A stretch of DNA of 26,018 nucleotides from IMG/VR virus record IMGVR_UViG_3300047667_000596, positions 1 through 26,018 of that record; one strand, 5' to 3'. The notes under the pieces were generated by a model that saw only the letters and a program-made list of their open reading frames with translations, was not told the DNA's origin and did no database searches. This DNA comes from a virus. Below are positions 7,050-12,905 of this stretch, piece by piece. The position numbers and the translations under genes were made by a program. The first letter of the stretch is position 1. Each line of letters starts with the position of its first letter.

Positions 7050-7613
7050 TTACAGTTTGGCTTGTAAAACTTTGGCTTGCTCTTGTAGTGCTGTTATCTG
7101 CTCTTGCAGTAAAGCTAGCTCTTTTTGTGCTGGGCTTTGTTCTGTGCGTTCCCATATACAAATAAGGTTTTTGCCTGCCAAGTGATTTTCTAGACTATCC
7201 ATGCCGTTAACTTTATAAACTCCAACAATGTCGTAGTGAGTATTCCCATCGTTAGCAATAAGATTTTCTCCGTAAAAATTAAGAGGCATTACTGCTCTAT
7301 ATTCAATTAAGCTGCCCCCCATAACTAAGCCATAAAAGCCACTCCTCTGCTTAGTAAAATGAACGCCCGCCTTTAAATCTGATTTAGTAAATTCCATTGT
7401 CTTTCCTAGTAATTGCATCATTTCTGTGTATGTTACAATTTGTGTATAGTCGTCTCCATTCCAAAACCCAGCCCTACTCTCCCAAGTAAAACCTAGTTTT
7501 GAACAGCTTTTACGCCTTGTAAAGTGGCATGTTTTAGGCATAGCATCACGCAGGCTATTAATCTGCTCTTGTGTCAAATCTGATAATCTGCACATTGTAT
7601 TTGTAATATTCAT
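7050..7613 (-). CDS. Unknown 187-residue protein with C-terminal coiled coil
   Basis: The protein is not recognised. It opens MNITNTMCRLSDLTQEQINS, has a globular middle rich in aromatic residues (TWESRAGFWNGDDYTQIV), and ends with a glutamine-rich heptad helix (EQITALQEQAKVLQAKL). Similar tails on small phage proteins mediate oligomerisation. CGGAG lies 6-7 nt before the ATG, within the leader CAAACAAACGGAG that recurs at other genes here. The gene belongs to the leftward accessory operon. Confidence 0.78.
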   Translation of the reverse strand: MNITNTMCRLSDLTQEQINSLRDAMPKTCHFTRRKSCSKLGFTWESRAGFWNGDDYTQIVTYTEMMQLLGKTMEFTKSDLKAGVHFTKQRSGFYGLVMGGSLIEYRAVMPLNFYGENLIANDGNTHYDIVGVYKVNGMDSLENHLAGKNLICIWERTEQSPAQKELALLQEQITALQEQAKVLQAKL

Positions 7614-7637
7614 TATTGCTCCGTTTGTTTGTGAACC

Positions 7638-7838
7638 TTAAAGTTCTTTGCTTAACTCTTTTATTATTGCTTTAATACAATTTTTACACGGTTGGATGCT
7701 ACCGCCGACTGACAAAGCCACGTGCTGAGCATCATTAAAGACAAATTGATGTGGGTTATAATCTTTTTTGCACCACAATGTTGGCCTGTCTAATTTAACC
7801 CCGTTGTCATACTCAAACTTTATTACATGCCTAGACAT
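7638..7838 (-). CDS. Unknown 66-residue cysteine-containing protein
   Basis: The protein begins MSRHVIKFEYDNGVKLDRPT and has a W-C-K-K turn and a C-terminal CKNC pair (about 51-54) followed by a helix (IKAIIKELSKEL). One cysteine (C23), two histidines (H30, H39) and the CxxC pair could bind a metal. A CGGG-containing leader (CAAACAAACGGGA) precedes the ATG. It is the gene immediately downstream of the tRNA-like element. Function is unknown. Confidence 0.72.
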   Translation of the reverse strand: MSRHVIKFEYDNGVKLDRPTLWCKKDYNPHQFVFNDAQHVALSVGGSIQPCKNCIKAIIKELSKEL

Positions 7839-7875
7839 TTTGTTTTCCCGTTTGTTTGTTGTTACTTATTCAACT

Positions 7876-7946
7876 GATGACTGGCAGGATTCGAACCTAC
7901 ATAAAAGCCCTATAGCTTGCCATTTTCCAGTTAATGGTACAGTCAT
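7876..7946 (-). tRNA. tRNA-like gene with shortened anticodon arm
   Basis: The minus strand folds as a tRNA: acceptor ATGACTG/CAGTCAT (7 of 7 pairs), T8 and A9, D-arm CCAT/ATGG with GG in the loop, and T-arm GTAGG/CCTGC around the canonical loop TTCGAAT. An extra G(-1):C73 pair extends the acceptor, as in tRNA-His. Between the D- and T-arms there are only 19 nt instead of about 22-23. The anticodon hairpin is AAGC-TATAGG-GCTT, a 4-bp stem with a 6-nt loop, so no normal 7-nt anticodon loop and no clear anticodon can be assigned. CCA is not encoded. It may be a decayed tRNA, a decoy, or an unusual functional one. Confidence 0.6.
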
Positions 7947-7955
7947 CATGTGAAT

Positions 7956-7982
7956 AAGCCCTACACTAAGCAGCAGGGGCTT
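7956..7982. other. Weak inverted repeat between tRNA-like gene and upstream ORF
   Basis: AAGCCC (7956-7961) pairs with GGGCTT (7977-7982) around a 15-nt loop. It falls between the stop of the 7998-8243 gene and the tRNA-like gene, so it could be a weak terminator or an RNA-processing hairpin. There is no good T-run on either strand. Confidence 0.3.
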
Positions 7983-7997
7983 TAATCGTTAAGGGCG

Positions 7998-8243
7998 TTA
8001 CCCATGCGTTTCATTGTCTTTCATAGTAGTTGCATCACAGTTTAAATCACTGCATTTTTTAGCTAAAACTCTTAGGTGCTTACATGTCAATATAGCTTTT
8101 CTAGCAGTGTGGAACCTGTAATACCCATCTTCACCTTTTCGTAAGCAGCCCATTAATTTATCTTCAAATGGACCTGTGTCACTTTCCCACCACATTTCAA
8201 TAAAATCTGTGTTGACTTTAAATTCTATTTCAGCATTTAACAT
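7998..8243 (-). CDS. Unknown 81-residue protein, first gene after a strong promoter
   Basis: The protein begins MLNAEIEFKVNTDFIEMWWE and contains a basic helix (RKAILTCKHLRVLAKKC) and two C-terminal cysteines. No family is recognised. It is the first gene after the promoter at 8283-8311, with a leader of about 35 nt containing CGAGGAAG upstream of the ATG. As a promoter-proximal gene it may be expressed early. The tRNA-like gene follows its stop. Confidence 0.72.
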   Translation of the reverse strand: MLNAEIEFKVNTDFIEMWWESDTGPFEDKLMGCLRKGEDGYYRFHTARKAILTCKHLRVLAKKCSDLNCDATTMKDNETHG

Positions 8244-8282
8244 TTTAAGTTACTTCCTCGTTTGTTTCGCTTCAGTAACTAC

Positions 8283-8311
8283 AGCATAGACACAATCGTC
8301 AATGGTGTCAA
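8283..8311 (-). promoter_or_regulatory. Sigma70-type promoter, twin of the one at 18502
   Basis: On the minus strand TTGACA (8311-8306) is followed by exactly 17 nt and TATGCT (8288-8283). The preceding bases ACATTAGTGTTGACA and the GTGTCTAT before and into the -10 also occur in the plus-strand promoter at 18494-18530, so both may answer to the same regulator. Transcription would start near 8276 and read into the gene at 8243. Confidence 0.75.
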
Positions 8312-8324
8312 CACTAATGTCAAT

Positions 8325-8561
8325 TTAATTTATAAACGACGCCCTAACATAATGAATGCTTCTGTGCTCAGTCCTCCTGAGTGCGTCACCTACATTTGCA
8401 GCAGTGCAGCCGTAGTGGTTGCCGATGTCTTTTAGTCTCATGCCGCAACCTATCATTTGTATTACTGATGACATTCTTTCTGCCCATACGTTTCTGTAGC
8501 CTAGCTTAAGGTCTAGTGATATGTTGTTACGTCTTCGCTGTGACTTCACAGAGTAATTCAT
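8325..8561 (-). CDS. Helix-turn-helix protein, paralogue of 5628-5927
   Basis: The 78-residue basic protein has an HTH-like segment at about residues 40-66 (MRLKDIGNHYGCTAANVGDA) and a flanking basic N-terminus (SVKSQRRRNNIS). Its pattern V-x-M-I-G-x-K-D-I-x-N-HYG-x-A-LRR matches the protein at 5628-5927, which suggests an internal duplication. It overlaps its upstream neighbour by ATGA. The twin promoter lies directly downstream, and its own product is one candidate regulator of that site. This last point is inference. Confidence 0.75.
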   Translation of the reverse strand: MNYSVKSQRRRNNISLDLKLGYRNVWAERMSSVIQMIGCGMRLKDIGNHYGCTAANVGDALRRTEHRSIHYVRASFIN

Positions 8562-8893
8562 CGCTTACCCCTTATGTTCGTACTCCATAACCCATCGGAT
8601 GACCCTGTCGTTGATTGTGCTTGCGCTGGTGGCGCTTTAGCTTGCTGCTTGATGCGTTCTATTTGCTCCTGTGCTGGCGTTTTAAATGTTGCCTCAGTTA
8701 CTAAGCCAGCGTTTAAGTATTTACGTACCCTTGCTTGCATGTCAAAAATCTCATGCTCCGGAAATGACTGCCATATTTCAAGTTTGCATTGTTGATTGGT
8801 AATCTTTCTAGATAATATTTTATTAGCCCAGACTGACGCTTGTAAATCTAGGTTTTCAAATAACTGCTGGCTTGGTGTTATGTTGTAAGTCAT
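8558..8893 (-). CDS. Unknown 111-residue protein near replication genes
   Basis: The ATG at 8893 is preferred over that at 8908 because it gives an ATGA overlap with the upstream stop. The protein starts MTYNITPSQQLFENLDLQAS, is helical and charged (HEIFDMQARVRKYLN), and ends in a proline/glutamine-rich disordered tail (KAPPAQAQSTTGSSDG) with a basic end (IRGKR). The fold is not recognised. It follows the replication-gene cluster in transcription order. Its role is unknown. Confidence 0.72.
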   Translation of the reverse strand: MTYNITPSQQLFENLDLQASVWANKILSRKITNQQCKLEIWQSFPEHEIFDMQARVRKYLNAGLVTEATFKTPAQEQIERIKQQAKAPPAQAQSTTGSSDGLWSTNIRGKR

Positions 8894-9123
8894 GGCAAAG
8901 ATACCCATTCCATTGCGTTGTCGTAATAACCCTTAACCCCGTTAATGCTAAAGGGCATGGTTCCGTTTGTTGTTAAATACAGCTTATGGCCATCCAGCAA
9001 TCCGCCTTGACATACGAATTTTGTCTTTTTGACAGGCTTAAATTTAGTTCTAAAATCTAAAAACTTTTGCTTTGTAACCTTCCAATTTCCATTACAGACC
9101 ATTCCCGTTAGTCGCTTGCTCAT
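8890..9123 (-). CDS. Unknown 77-residue basic protein
   Basis: The protein begins MSKRLTGMVCNGNWKVTKQK and has a basic first half (FKPVKKTKFVCQGG) and a beta-like second half ending YDNAMEWVSLP. It overlaps both neighbours by 4 nt, which indicates coupled translation. No family is recognised. Nucleic-acid contact is possible from the charge, but this is only a suggestion. Confidence 0.72.
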   Translation of the reverse strand: MSKRLTGMVCNGNWKVTKQKFLDFRTKFKPVKKTKFVCQGGLLDGHKLYLTTNGTMPFSINGVKGYYDNAMEWVSLP

Positions 9124-9320
9124 TTTTTATCCTTCCTTTTTGACTGAAGCTTAAGCGCCTCTTTTATTGCTGTCGTGATTAAAGCAGTTGCCTTGCCCTT
9201 ATAATCTCCACGCTGATAAGATGCAGAGTAATTTTTAACCGTGTCGTTAATAATTCCCACATCAACATTCTTTGAATTTAAATGGGAAACAATTAGTTTT
9301 TTAAATGATTCAAGTTCCAT
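9120..9320 (-). CDS. Unknown 66-residue helical protein
   Basis: The protein begins MELESFKKLIVSHLNSKNVD and is mainly helical with a very basic tail (LKLQSKRKDKK). AAAGG lies 12 nt ahead of the ATG, inside the junction repeat AAAGGTAGAGAAATAATG that also starts the gene at 9604's neighbour. It overlaps the EF-Tu-loop protein gene by one base and the next gene by 4 nt. Function is unknown. Confidence 0.72.
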   Translation of the reverse strand: MELESFKKLIVSHLNSKNVDVGIINDTVKNYSASYQRGDYKGKATALITTAIKEALKLQSKRKDKK

Positions 9321-9619
9321 TATTTCTCTACCTTTTCATCAACATAAATCACACCAGCACCAGCACTTATTGATTTTTGAATCTCTCTTTTAATTTCTAA
9401 GTTTTCCAGCTCACGCACCCGATCCATAGCTGTTTTAAAGCGTTCGTGATCTTCAGGCGTCCACGGGGTCGGGTCTATATAGTCACCTGTTGTAATTATT
9501 CCGGTCTGAACAGATTTTGCAATATTTGATATACCATGATCAATATGCCCAATTGTTCCTACGTTTACATGTTTGTTAATTTTACTTTTTAAATGATTAC
9601 TCATTATTTCTCTACCTTT
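9318..9619 (-). repeat. Two copies of junction element AAAGGTAGAGAAATAATG
   Basis: The 18-nt sequence occurs at 9318-9335 and 9602-9619 (reverse complement). Both copies encode the closing KVEK and stop and contain the AAAGG SD plus the overlapping TAATG start of the next gene. They flank the EF-Tu-loop gene exactly. Confidence 0.88.
9320..9604 (-). CDS. Small protein with EF-Tu-like G1 loop lacking the P-loop lysine
   Basis: Residues 12-24 read HVNVGTIGHIDHG, nearly identical to the N-terminus of elongation factor Tu (HVNVGTIGHVDHG), at about the same distance from the start. EF-Tu continues K-T-T, which binds GTP phosphates and Mg. Here it is I-S-N, so normal GTP binding is not expected. 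The remaining 70 residues are unlike EF-Tu: a proline patch (YIDPTPWTPEDHERF), a charged helix (VRELENLEIKREIQK) and a tail ending DEKVEK. No further G motifs (NKxD, DxxG) are visible. It sits directly after the putative helicase loader gene. Mimicry of EF-Tu or capture of its 5' end is possible; the role is unknown. Confidence 0.75.
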   Translation of the reverse strand: MSNHLKSKINKHVNVGTIGHIDHGISNIAKSVQTGIITTGDYIDPTPWTPEDHERFKTAMDRVRELENLEIKREIQKSISAGAGVIYVDEKVEK

Positions 9620-10158
9620 AAATTACTTAGTTGCGTCAGCACTGTTGAAAACTCGTTCAGCTTCTTTACACCTTCCAAGCCTTGTATGTTGTTTGGCAGT
9701 TGATCGAACGGCTTCTTGCTAAATGTCTGGTAATGCTCTACAAACTTTTTCTGCATCCAAGGCGTACCCTCTGGAGCGTTGCAAATCGCTTTCCAAGTCA
9801 TAGTGCTTACACACGCTGTTGTTATCGGGTCATTAAACTGAGGTGTACCATATTGACCCACACCTCGAATGGCTTTAGGTATGCTCAACCATGCTGCTTC
9901 AGCCATAAATTCCGCATCCGCATTGTTATCTTTTTTTGTTCCGTCAATATGCTTGATGATGCTAGCTGTTTTTAATTCAAACATACCTGCGTCTGGGTCT
10001 CTCATATGTGCATAAATTCCGGCTTCAACCTGCTCGATTGTGTAAGGCTTTAATATTTTCCACCACATCTGAACCCTAATTGCACTAAACTTTATTTTAT
10101 ACTCTTCACCAGCACCAGCTAGTAATTCTTTAAACCTTGCATCATCTGATTTTTGCAT
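9604..10158 (-). CDS. Putative helicase loader/replisome organiser (DUF6475-like)
   Basis: The 184-residue protein resembles the DUF6475 group found next to phage replication initiators: F-x-x-LL near the start (ARFKELLAGAGEEYK), WW-x-L-x-PY (QMWWKILKPYTIEQVE), H-M-x-DPD-G-F (AHMRDPDAGMFELKT), then helical segments to the end (TVLTQLSNLKVEK). In position it corresponds to lambda P or similar loaders that bring DnaB helicase to the origin-bound initiator. It starts in a one-base overlap with the DUF1376 gene. The function is inferred from family pattern and the adjacent initiator. Confidence 0.65.
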   Translation of the reverse strand: MQKSDDARFKELLAGAGEEYKIKFSAIRVQMWWKILKPYTIEQVEAGIYAHMRDPDAGMFELKTASIIKHIDGTKKDNNADAEFMAEAAWLSIPKAIRGVGQYGTPQFNDPITTACVSTMTWKAICNAPEGTPWMQKKFVEHYQTFSKKPFDQLPNNIQGLEGVKKLNEFSTVLTQLSNLKVEK

Positions 10159-10970
10159 TAGTCTAGCTCCACGTTTTTAAATGTTTCTATGTTTTGCATA
10201 GTTGTTTGTGAGAATTGGTTGTTTTGATTGGATTTAACAGCATCACGATATTTTTCTAAGTTGGTATCGCTACGACAAATCATTTCAATGTCTGTGTGGC
10301 CTCCTTCAACTAGAAACGAGTCTTTAGCAACGTTGTCGATAGCTTGCTTGATTTCGTGTACTGGGTAGCCGTCCTTGAGTCGTGCGGATATTTTTGTTTT
10401 GCGTAGTGTGGTTAGCGACGTCCTTGATCCTTTATTCATGATAAAAACCCAATGATTAAAGATTTCGTTTATCAAACTAACGTCAACCTTGGGAGACAAG
10501 TCTTTTTCTTTTACAGATAGTTCTTGGTTAATGGTTAGTGGTTCTTGGTTAGTGGTTAATGGTTTATGGTTAGGTGTAGCTTCGTTGGATAAATCACTCG
10601 AACCGTTCACGACATCAGCACGCTTCGTGCTATTTACATCACCTACCGTTTCCTTTCTCTTTTTTTCGCGGTCAATAGCTATGCGTTTATTCGTAACCCT
10701 GTTCGCCTGATATGCCTCCAAATCATCTTGGATTCTAGACTGCGTATAGGTGCCTTCAGACTCTTTAAAAAACTTCTTTAGGACAAATTTAACAGCGTCA
10801 ACTTCAGCTTCTGAAGAAGCCCAAACCCAATCAATAGCTTCATCAATCGTTGGGAAATCCTCACGGTCATAGCACGCATCTATTAATAGGTTGTACGCTC
10901 CGTGTTGCAAGATGGATAAACGTCCAGCTTTTTTGTGGTAATCACCGATATTTTTTTTGTAGTAATGCAT
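10158..10970 (-). CDS. DUF1376 (YdaU-like) replication protein with in-gene iterons
   Basis: The N-terminal half has the DUF1376 signature: MHYYKKNIGDYHKKAGRLSI, then HGAYNLLIDACYDRE, then a winged-helix-like region to about residue 95 (SRIQDDLEAYQANR). DUF1376 proteins sit where lambda O-type initiators lie and are thought to initiate phage replication. Residues about 134-151 are a low-complexity linker (NHKPLTTNQEPLTINQEL) encoded by seven exact 7-bp iterons, probably the origin. A second domain (EIFNHWVFIMNKGSRTSL onward) carries a basic region. GAGGG, 7 nt before the ATG, lies inside the end of the AP2-domain gene. Initiator function is inferred from family and iterons. Confidence 0.85.
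   Translation of the reverse strand: MHYYKKNIGDYHKKAGRLSILQHGAYNLLIDACYDREDFPTIDEAIDWVWASSEAEVDAVKFVLKKFFKESEGTYTQSRIQDDLEAYQANRVTNKRIAIDREKKRKETVGDVNSTKRADVVNGSSDLSNEATPNHKPLTTNQEPLTINQELSVKEKDLSPKVDVSLINEIFNHWVFIMNKGSRTSLTTLRKTKISARLKDGYPVHEIKQAIDNVAKDSFLVEGGHTDIEMICRSDTNLEKYRDAVKSNQNNQFSQTTMQNIETFKNVELD
10525..10573. repeat. Seven 7-bp iterons (TGGTTnn), probable replication origin
   Basis: TGGTT occurs at 10525, 10532, 10539, 10546, 10553, 10560 and 10567, exactly 7 bp apart. On the coding strand this is AACCAnn repeated. A degenerate copy (TAGTT) lies at 10518. Because 7 is not a multiple of 3, the repeat runs through all reading frames and cannot be explained by a repeated peptide, which argues for a DNA-level role such as initiator binding. 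Confidence 0.75.
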
Positions 10971-10973
10971 AAT

Positions 10974-11558
10974 CTAACCCTCTATCACATAGTTTAATAG
11001 AGCGGTTCTGAGTGGCTCAGATTGTTGGTTTGCTATCTCTGCTATGTGTTTGTACTTAAATGCCTTGTAAACCTCGTGAGCTTGTAGTTCTGAATTAAAA
11101 TAACCTAAAGTTTTTCTTTTACCATTAACGCTGCATTGAGCGCGATATTTTCCTTCTCTTTTCCTAAAGTCAACACCTATAAGACACCCCCCTCTAAGTC
11201 TTTTGCGGTCGGTTAAAAGCTTATTGATAGATTGGTCAACAAAAATGCAACCTGAAGATTTATAAATTTTGTTACCTTGAAGTAATATGTCTTTATCAAG
11301 ATGCTTTCCTTTCCAGTCTTGTTTTTCCATCCACGACTTAAATACGCTAAAAATCAACCATTTATCATCAACTGTAGAGCCAGCACAAGACGGACTAAAT
11401 ATTTGATATTTTAATGAATAGCATCTAGCCAGCATATTAGTCCAAGACCTGTAAAAAGGACAAAGCTCTTTTTTGCCATTGATTATAGATAACACCTTGT
11501 AATCAGCGTCATTAATTCCGACACCATAAATTAATTTTTTAGTTGTGACTTTTGCCAT
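10974..11558 (-). CDS. AP2-domain DNA-binding protein (homing-endonuclease-like insertion)
   Basis: The 194-residue protein matches phage HNH-associated AP2 proteins. The N-terminal two-thirds has W-x-NMLARCYS (SWTNMLARCYSLKYQIFS) and V-DDKWLIFSVFKSW, followed by a hinge. The C-terminal AP2-like region reads GVDFRKREGKYRAQ, then KRKTLGYFNSELQAHEVY. No HNH catalytic cluster is visible, so it may bind DNA only or be a catalytically reduced relative. It is flanked by its own likely promoter (11680-11708) and a hairpin (11613-11639), and does not overlap its neighbours, unlike most genes here. This suggests a late insertion (moron or homing element). Confidence 0.8.
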   Translation of the reverse strand: MAKVTTKKLIYGVGINDADYKVLSIINGKKELCPFYRSWTNMLARCYSLKYQIFSPSCAGSTVDDKWLIFSVFKSWMEKQDWKGKHLDKDILLQGNKIYKSSGCIFVDQSINKLLTDRKRLRGGCLIGVDFRKREGKYRAQCSVNGKRKTLGYFNSELQAHEVYKAFKYKHIAEIANQQSEPLRTALLNYVIEG

Positions 11559-11612
11559 TTTATATTTCTCCTAATGTAAATTAAACCTCTGTAAATATCT
11601 CTGATAAAGACT

Positions 11613-11639
11613 GCCCAGCTTATTATCAGTAAGCTGGGC
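11613..11639. terminator. 10-bp perfect hairpin between the AP2 gene and upstream operon
   Basis: GCCCAGCTTA (11613-11622) and TAAGCTGGGC (11630-11639) form a perfect stem with a 7-nt loop. There is no long T-run on either strand, so it may act as a weak terminator, RNA end-protection hairpin or attenuator. It lies in the 5' leader of the AP2 gene. Confidence 0.55.
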
Positions 11640-11679
11640 TATTTACATTGGTACTATGAACGGGGAGTTCACATTTAGT

Positions 11680-11708
11680 ATTATACTCTTGTTTTAGATT
11701 GATTTCAC
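11680..11708 (-). promoter_or_regulatory. Likely promoter of the AP2-domain gene with a small operator-like palindrome
   Basis: On the minus strand a perfect TATAAT (11685-11680) has GTGAAA (11708-11703) 17 nt upstream. The start would be near 11673. A palindrome TGAAC-GGGGA-GTTCA (11657-11671) sits just downstream of that start and could be an operator. Confidence 0.55.
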
Positions 11709-11714
11709 GTTAAT

Positions 11715-11954
11715 TTAATCGTCACACTTTAAAACATCAGGGTTATACAGTGCTAGCCATGCTATGCAAACTTGATTAAATTCATCAACTGTTAATGGAT
11801 TACCCATAGGTGCATCCCATGTAGAAACACATGCAAAGTTTCTATGCTGTGATATAGATAAACCTTTGGCTTTAACCCCCACAGGATTTCCATCTTCATT
11901 TGTTATGTAGCTTAGAAAATCCGGCTTTTCAAATTCAATTACATTACTCATCAT
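11715..11954 (-). CDS. Unknown 79-residue protein
   Basis: The frame opens at 11993, but the supported starts are the adjacent ATGs at 11954 and 11951, since GGAG lies 5 and 8 nt before them and the longer form would overlap the lipoprotein stop. The protein reads MMSNVIEFEKPDFLSYITNE and continues with mixed beta/helix to NPDVLKCDD. No family is recognised. It is the last gene before the AP2 insertion, and the hairpin may end its transcript. Confidence 0.68.
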   Translation of the reverse strand: MMSNVIEFEKPDFLSYITNEDGNPVGVKAKGLSISQHRNFACVSTWDAPMGNPLTVDEFNQVCIAWLALYNPDVLKCDD

Positions 11955-11968
11955 GTCAACTCCAACTT

Positions 11969-12184
11969 TTAATTTAATTCGACTATCTTGCAAACGCTGC
12001 CTTCAATAGCTATGTAACGGTATATCTGGCCGTCAACTTTATATCTGTAATAATTGTTCTGTATTGCAAACCCAGCATCACCAACTGCTATTAAAACGTC
12101 ATCACAGTATAGTGATTCTTTGAAAGGCTTATCATGCAAGCATCCGGTTAAGGTTATTGCTGCTAGAATTATTATTGATTTCAT
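11969..12184 (-). CDS. Small phage lipoprotein
   Basis: The 71-residue protein has a short basic start, a hydrophobic helix and a lipobox: MKSIIILAAITLTGC, with C15 the predicted lipidated residue. The mature part is about 57 residues with two further cysteines (C27 and C65), possibly disulfide-linked in the periplasm. Phage lipoproteins of this size often act in superinfection exclusion or lysis; which applies here is not visible. It starts in an ATGA overlap with the Dam gene, so expression is coupled to it. Confidence 0.82.
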   Translation of the reverse strand: MKSIIILAAITLTGCLHDKPFKESLYCDDVLIAVGDAGFAIQNNYYRYKVDGQIYRYIAIEGSVCKIVELN

Positions 12185-12717
12185 GGCTTAAATCCTATTC
12201 TAAAATCATGGTAAACATCACGTATTGGCATTTGCAAACCTTGCGGTGTAAATATGTAAACGCACACTGGAAATTTCGGGCCTTGCTTCTTGCCTGCTTT
12301 ATCCAAAAACTCTGATCCATCTGGACGTAAAAAGTTAAGCCTAAACGGCATGTGGATCACGGTATCGGCGTGTTTGCGGGCTAGCCTTGTATAGCCTACC
12401 TCTGTCTTGTCGGGTATTAACATTAGTGTTGTGTTGCCGCCCATGGTTGACTCCCAACTAGACTTATCAATCCAAGGTTTTATATTGGAGTAAGGCGGGT
12501 TGCAGTAATTAATACGCCCCCAGTCACAAAAACTATCAAGCCCATTAATACCCTCGTCAATAGAGTAATAGTCTTGAGCCTTGGCTGTGTTTTTAGAGGA
12601 GCAGACATCAAACCCGATTATCAAATTGGTAAAGTCTTCAAGAGACTTAATAAACCACCATGGCGTTTGTGCGCAATCCTGTTCTGACTCTGGGGTTGTT
12701 GAATTATTAAGATTCAT
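12181..12717 (-). CDS. dam: DNA N6-adenine methyltransferase (phage Dam family)
   Basis: The 178-residue protein fits the T1-type phage Dam family: AQTPWWFIKSLEDF near residue 17, an SAM-binding region (IGFDVCSS, 34-41, then KNTAKAQDYY), the catalytic NPPY motif at 73-76, a PDKTEVGY block, and a closing PKFPVCVYIF strand. It would methylate adenine, probably in GATC, using S-adenosylmethionine, and could protect phage DNA from restriction or mark replication. It lies among nin-like genes, overlapping genes on both sides by 4 nt. Target sequence is inferred from the family. Confidence 0.92.
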   Translation of the reverse strand: MNLNNSTTPESEQDCAQTPWWFIKSLEDFTNLIIGFDVCSSKNTAKAQDYYSIDEGINGLDSFCDWGRINYCNPPYSNIKPWIDKSSWESTMGGNTTLMLIPDKTEVGYTRLARKHADTVIHMPFRLNFLRPDGSEFLDKAGKKQGPKFPVCVYIFTPQGLQMPIRDVYHDFRIGFKP

Positions 12718-12905
12718 TTCATGTCCCGAATTACAACGGTTGTTTTAGTCTCATAGATTACATAGCCTAGACTGACGTATAATGCATTTCTTGAGCGTCC
12801 GTTAAATAGTGCGTCCATGCCGCTGGGATACGTGTCACGATGCGTCTGCAGTGCTAGCATAGCTTTGGGTTGTAATGGGTCGCAGTTAAATGTTGTTTTC
12901 TTCAC
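12714..12905 (-). CDS. Unknown 63-residue protein, GTG start
   Basis: The protein begins MKKTTFNCDPLQPKAMLALQ and has a central glycine- and arginine-containing stretch (LFNGRSRNALYVSLGY) ending in a beta strand (TTVVIRDMK). AAGGAG lies 8 nt before the GTG, inside the end of the upstream gene (FNALKEPKT), the same design as the KEQVK junctions. No family is recognised. It overlaps the Dam gene by 4 nt. Confidence 0.7.
   Translation of the reverse strand: MKKTTFNCDPLQPKAMLALQTHRDTYPSGMDALFNGRSRNALYVSLGYVIYETKTTVVIRDMK

Noticed and set aside
7036-7161. Extended N-terminus of the DUF551 protein
   Set aside because: The extra residues are a shadow of the upstream gene's coiled-coil end. The known domain begins at the ATG at 7035 with a good SD.
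7768-7953. Plus-strand ORF covering the tRNA-like region
   Set aside because: The sequence is explained by the minus-strand tRNA fold and the 7638-7838 gene. The ORF has no SD or recognisable product.
9320-9604. Working GTPase or fragment of host EF-Tu
   Set aside because: Only 13 residues match, the P-loop lysine and other G motifs are missing, and the remainder is unrelated.
10518-10573. Short repeats that might be a CRISPR array
   Set aside because: Units are 7 bp with no spacers and lie inside a coding frame. They fit origin iterons.
11969-11993. Longer start of the unknown gene at 11715
   Set aside because: It would overlap the lipoprotein frame, while GGAG points to the ATGs at 11954/11951.
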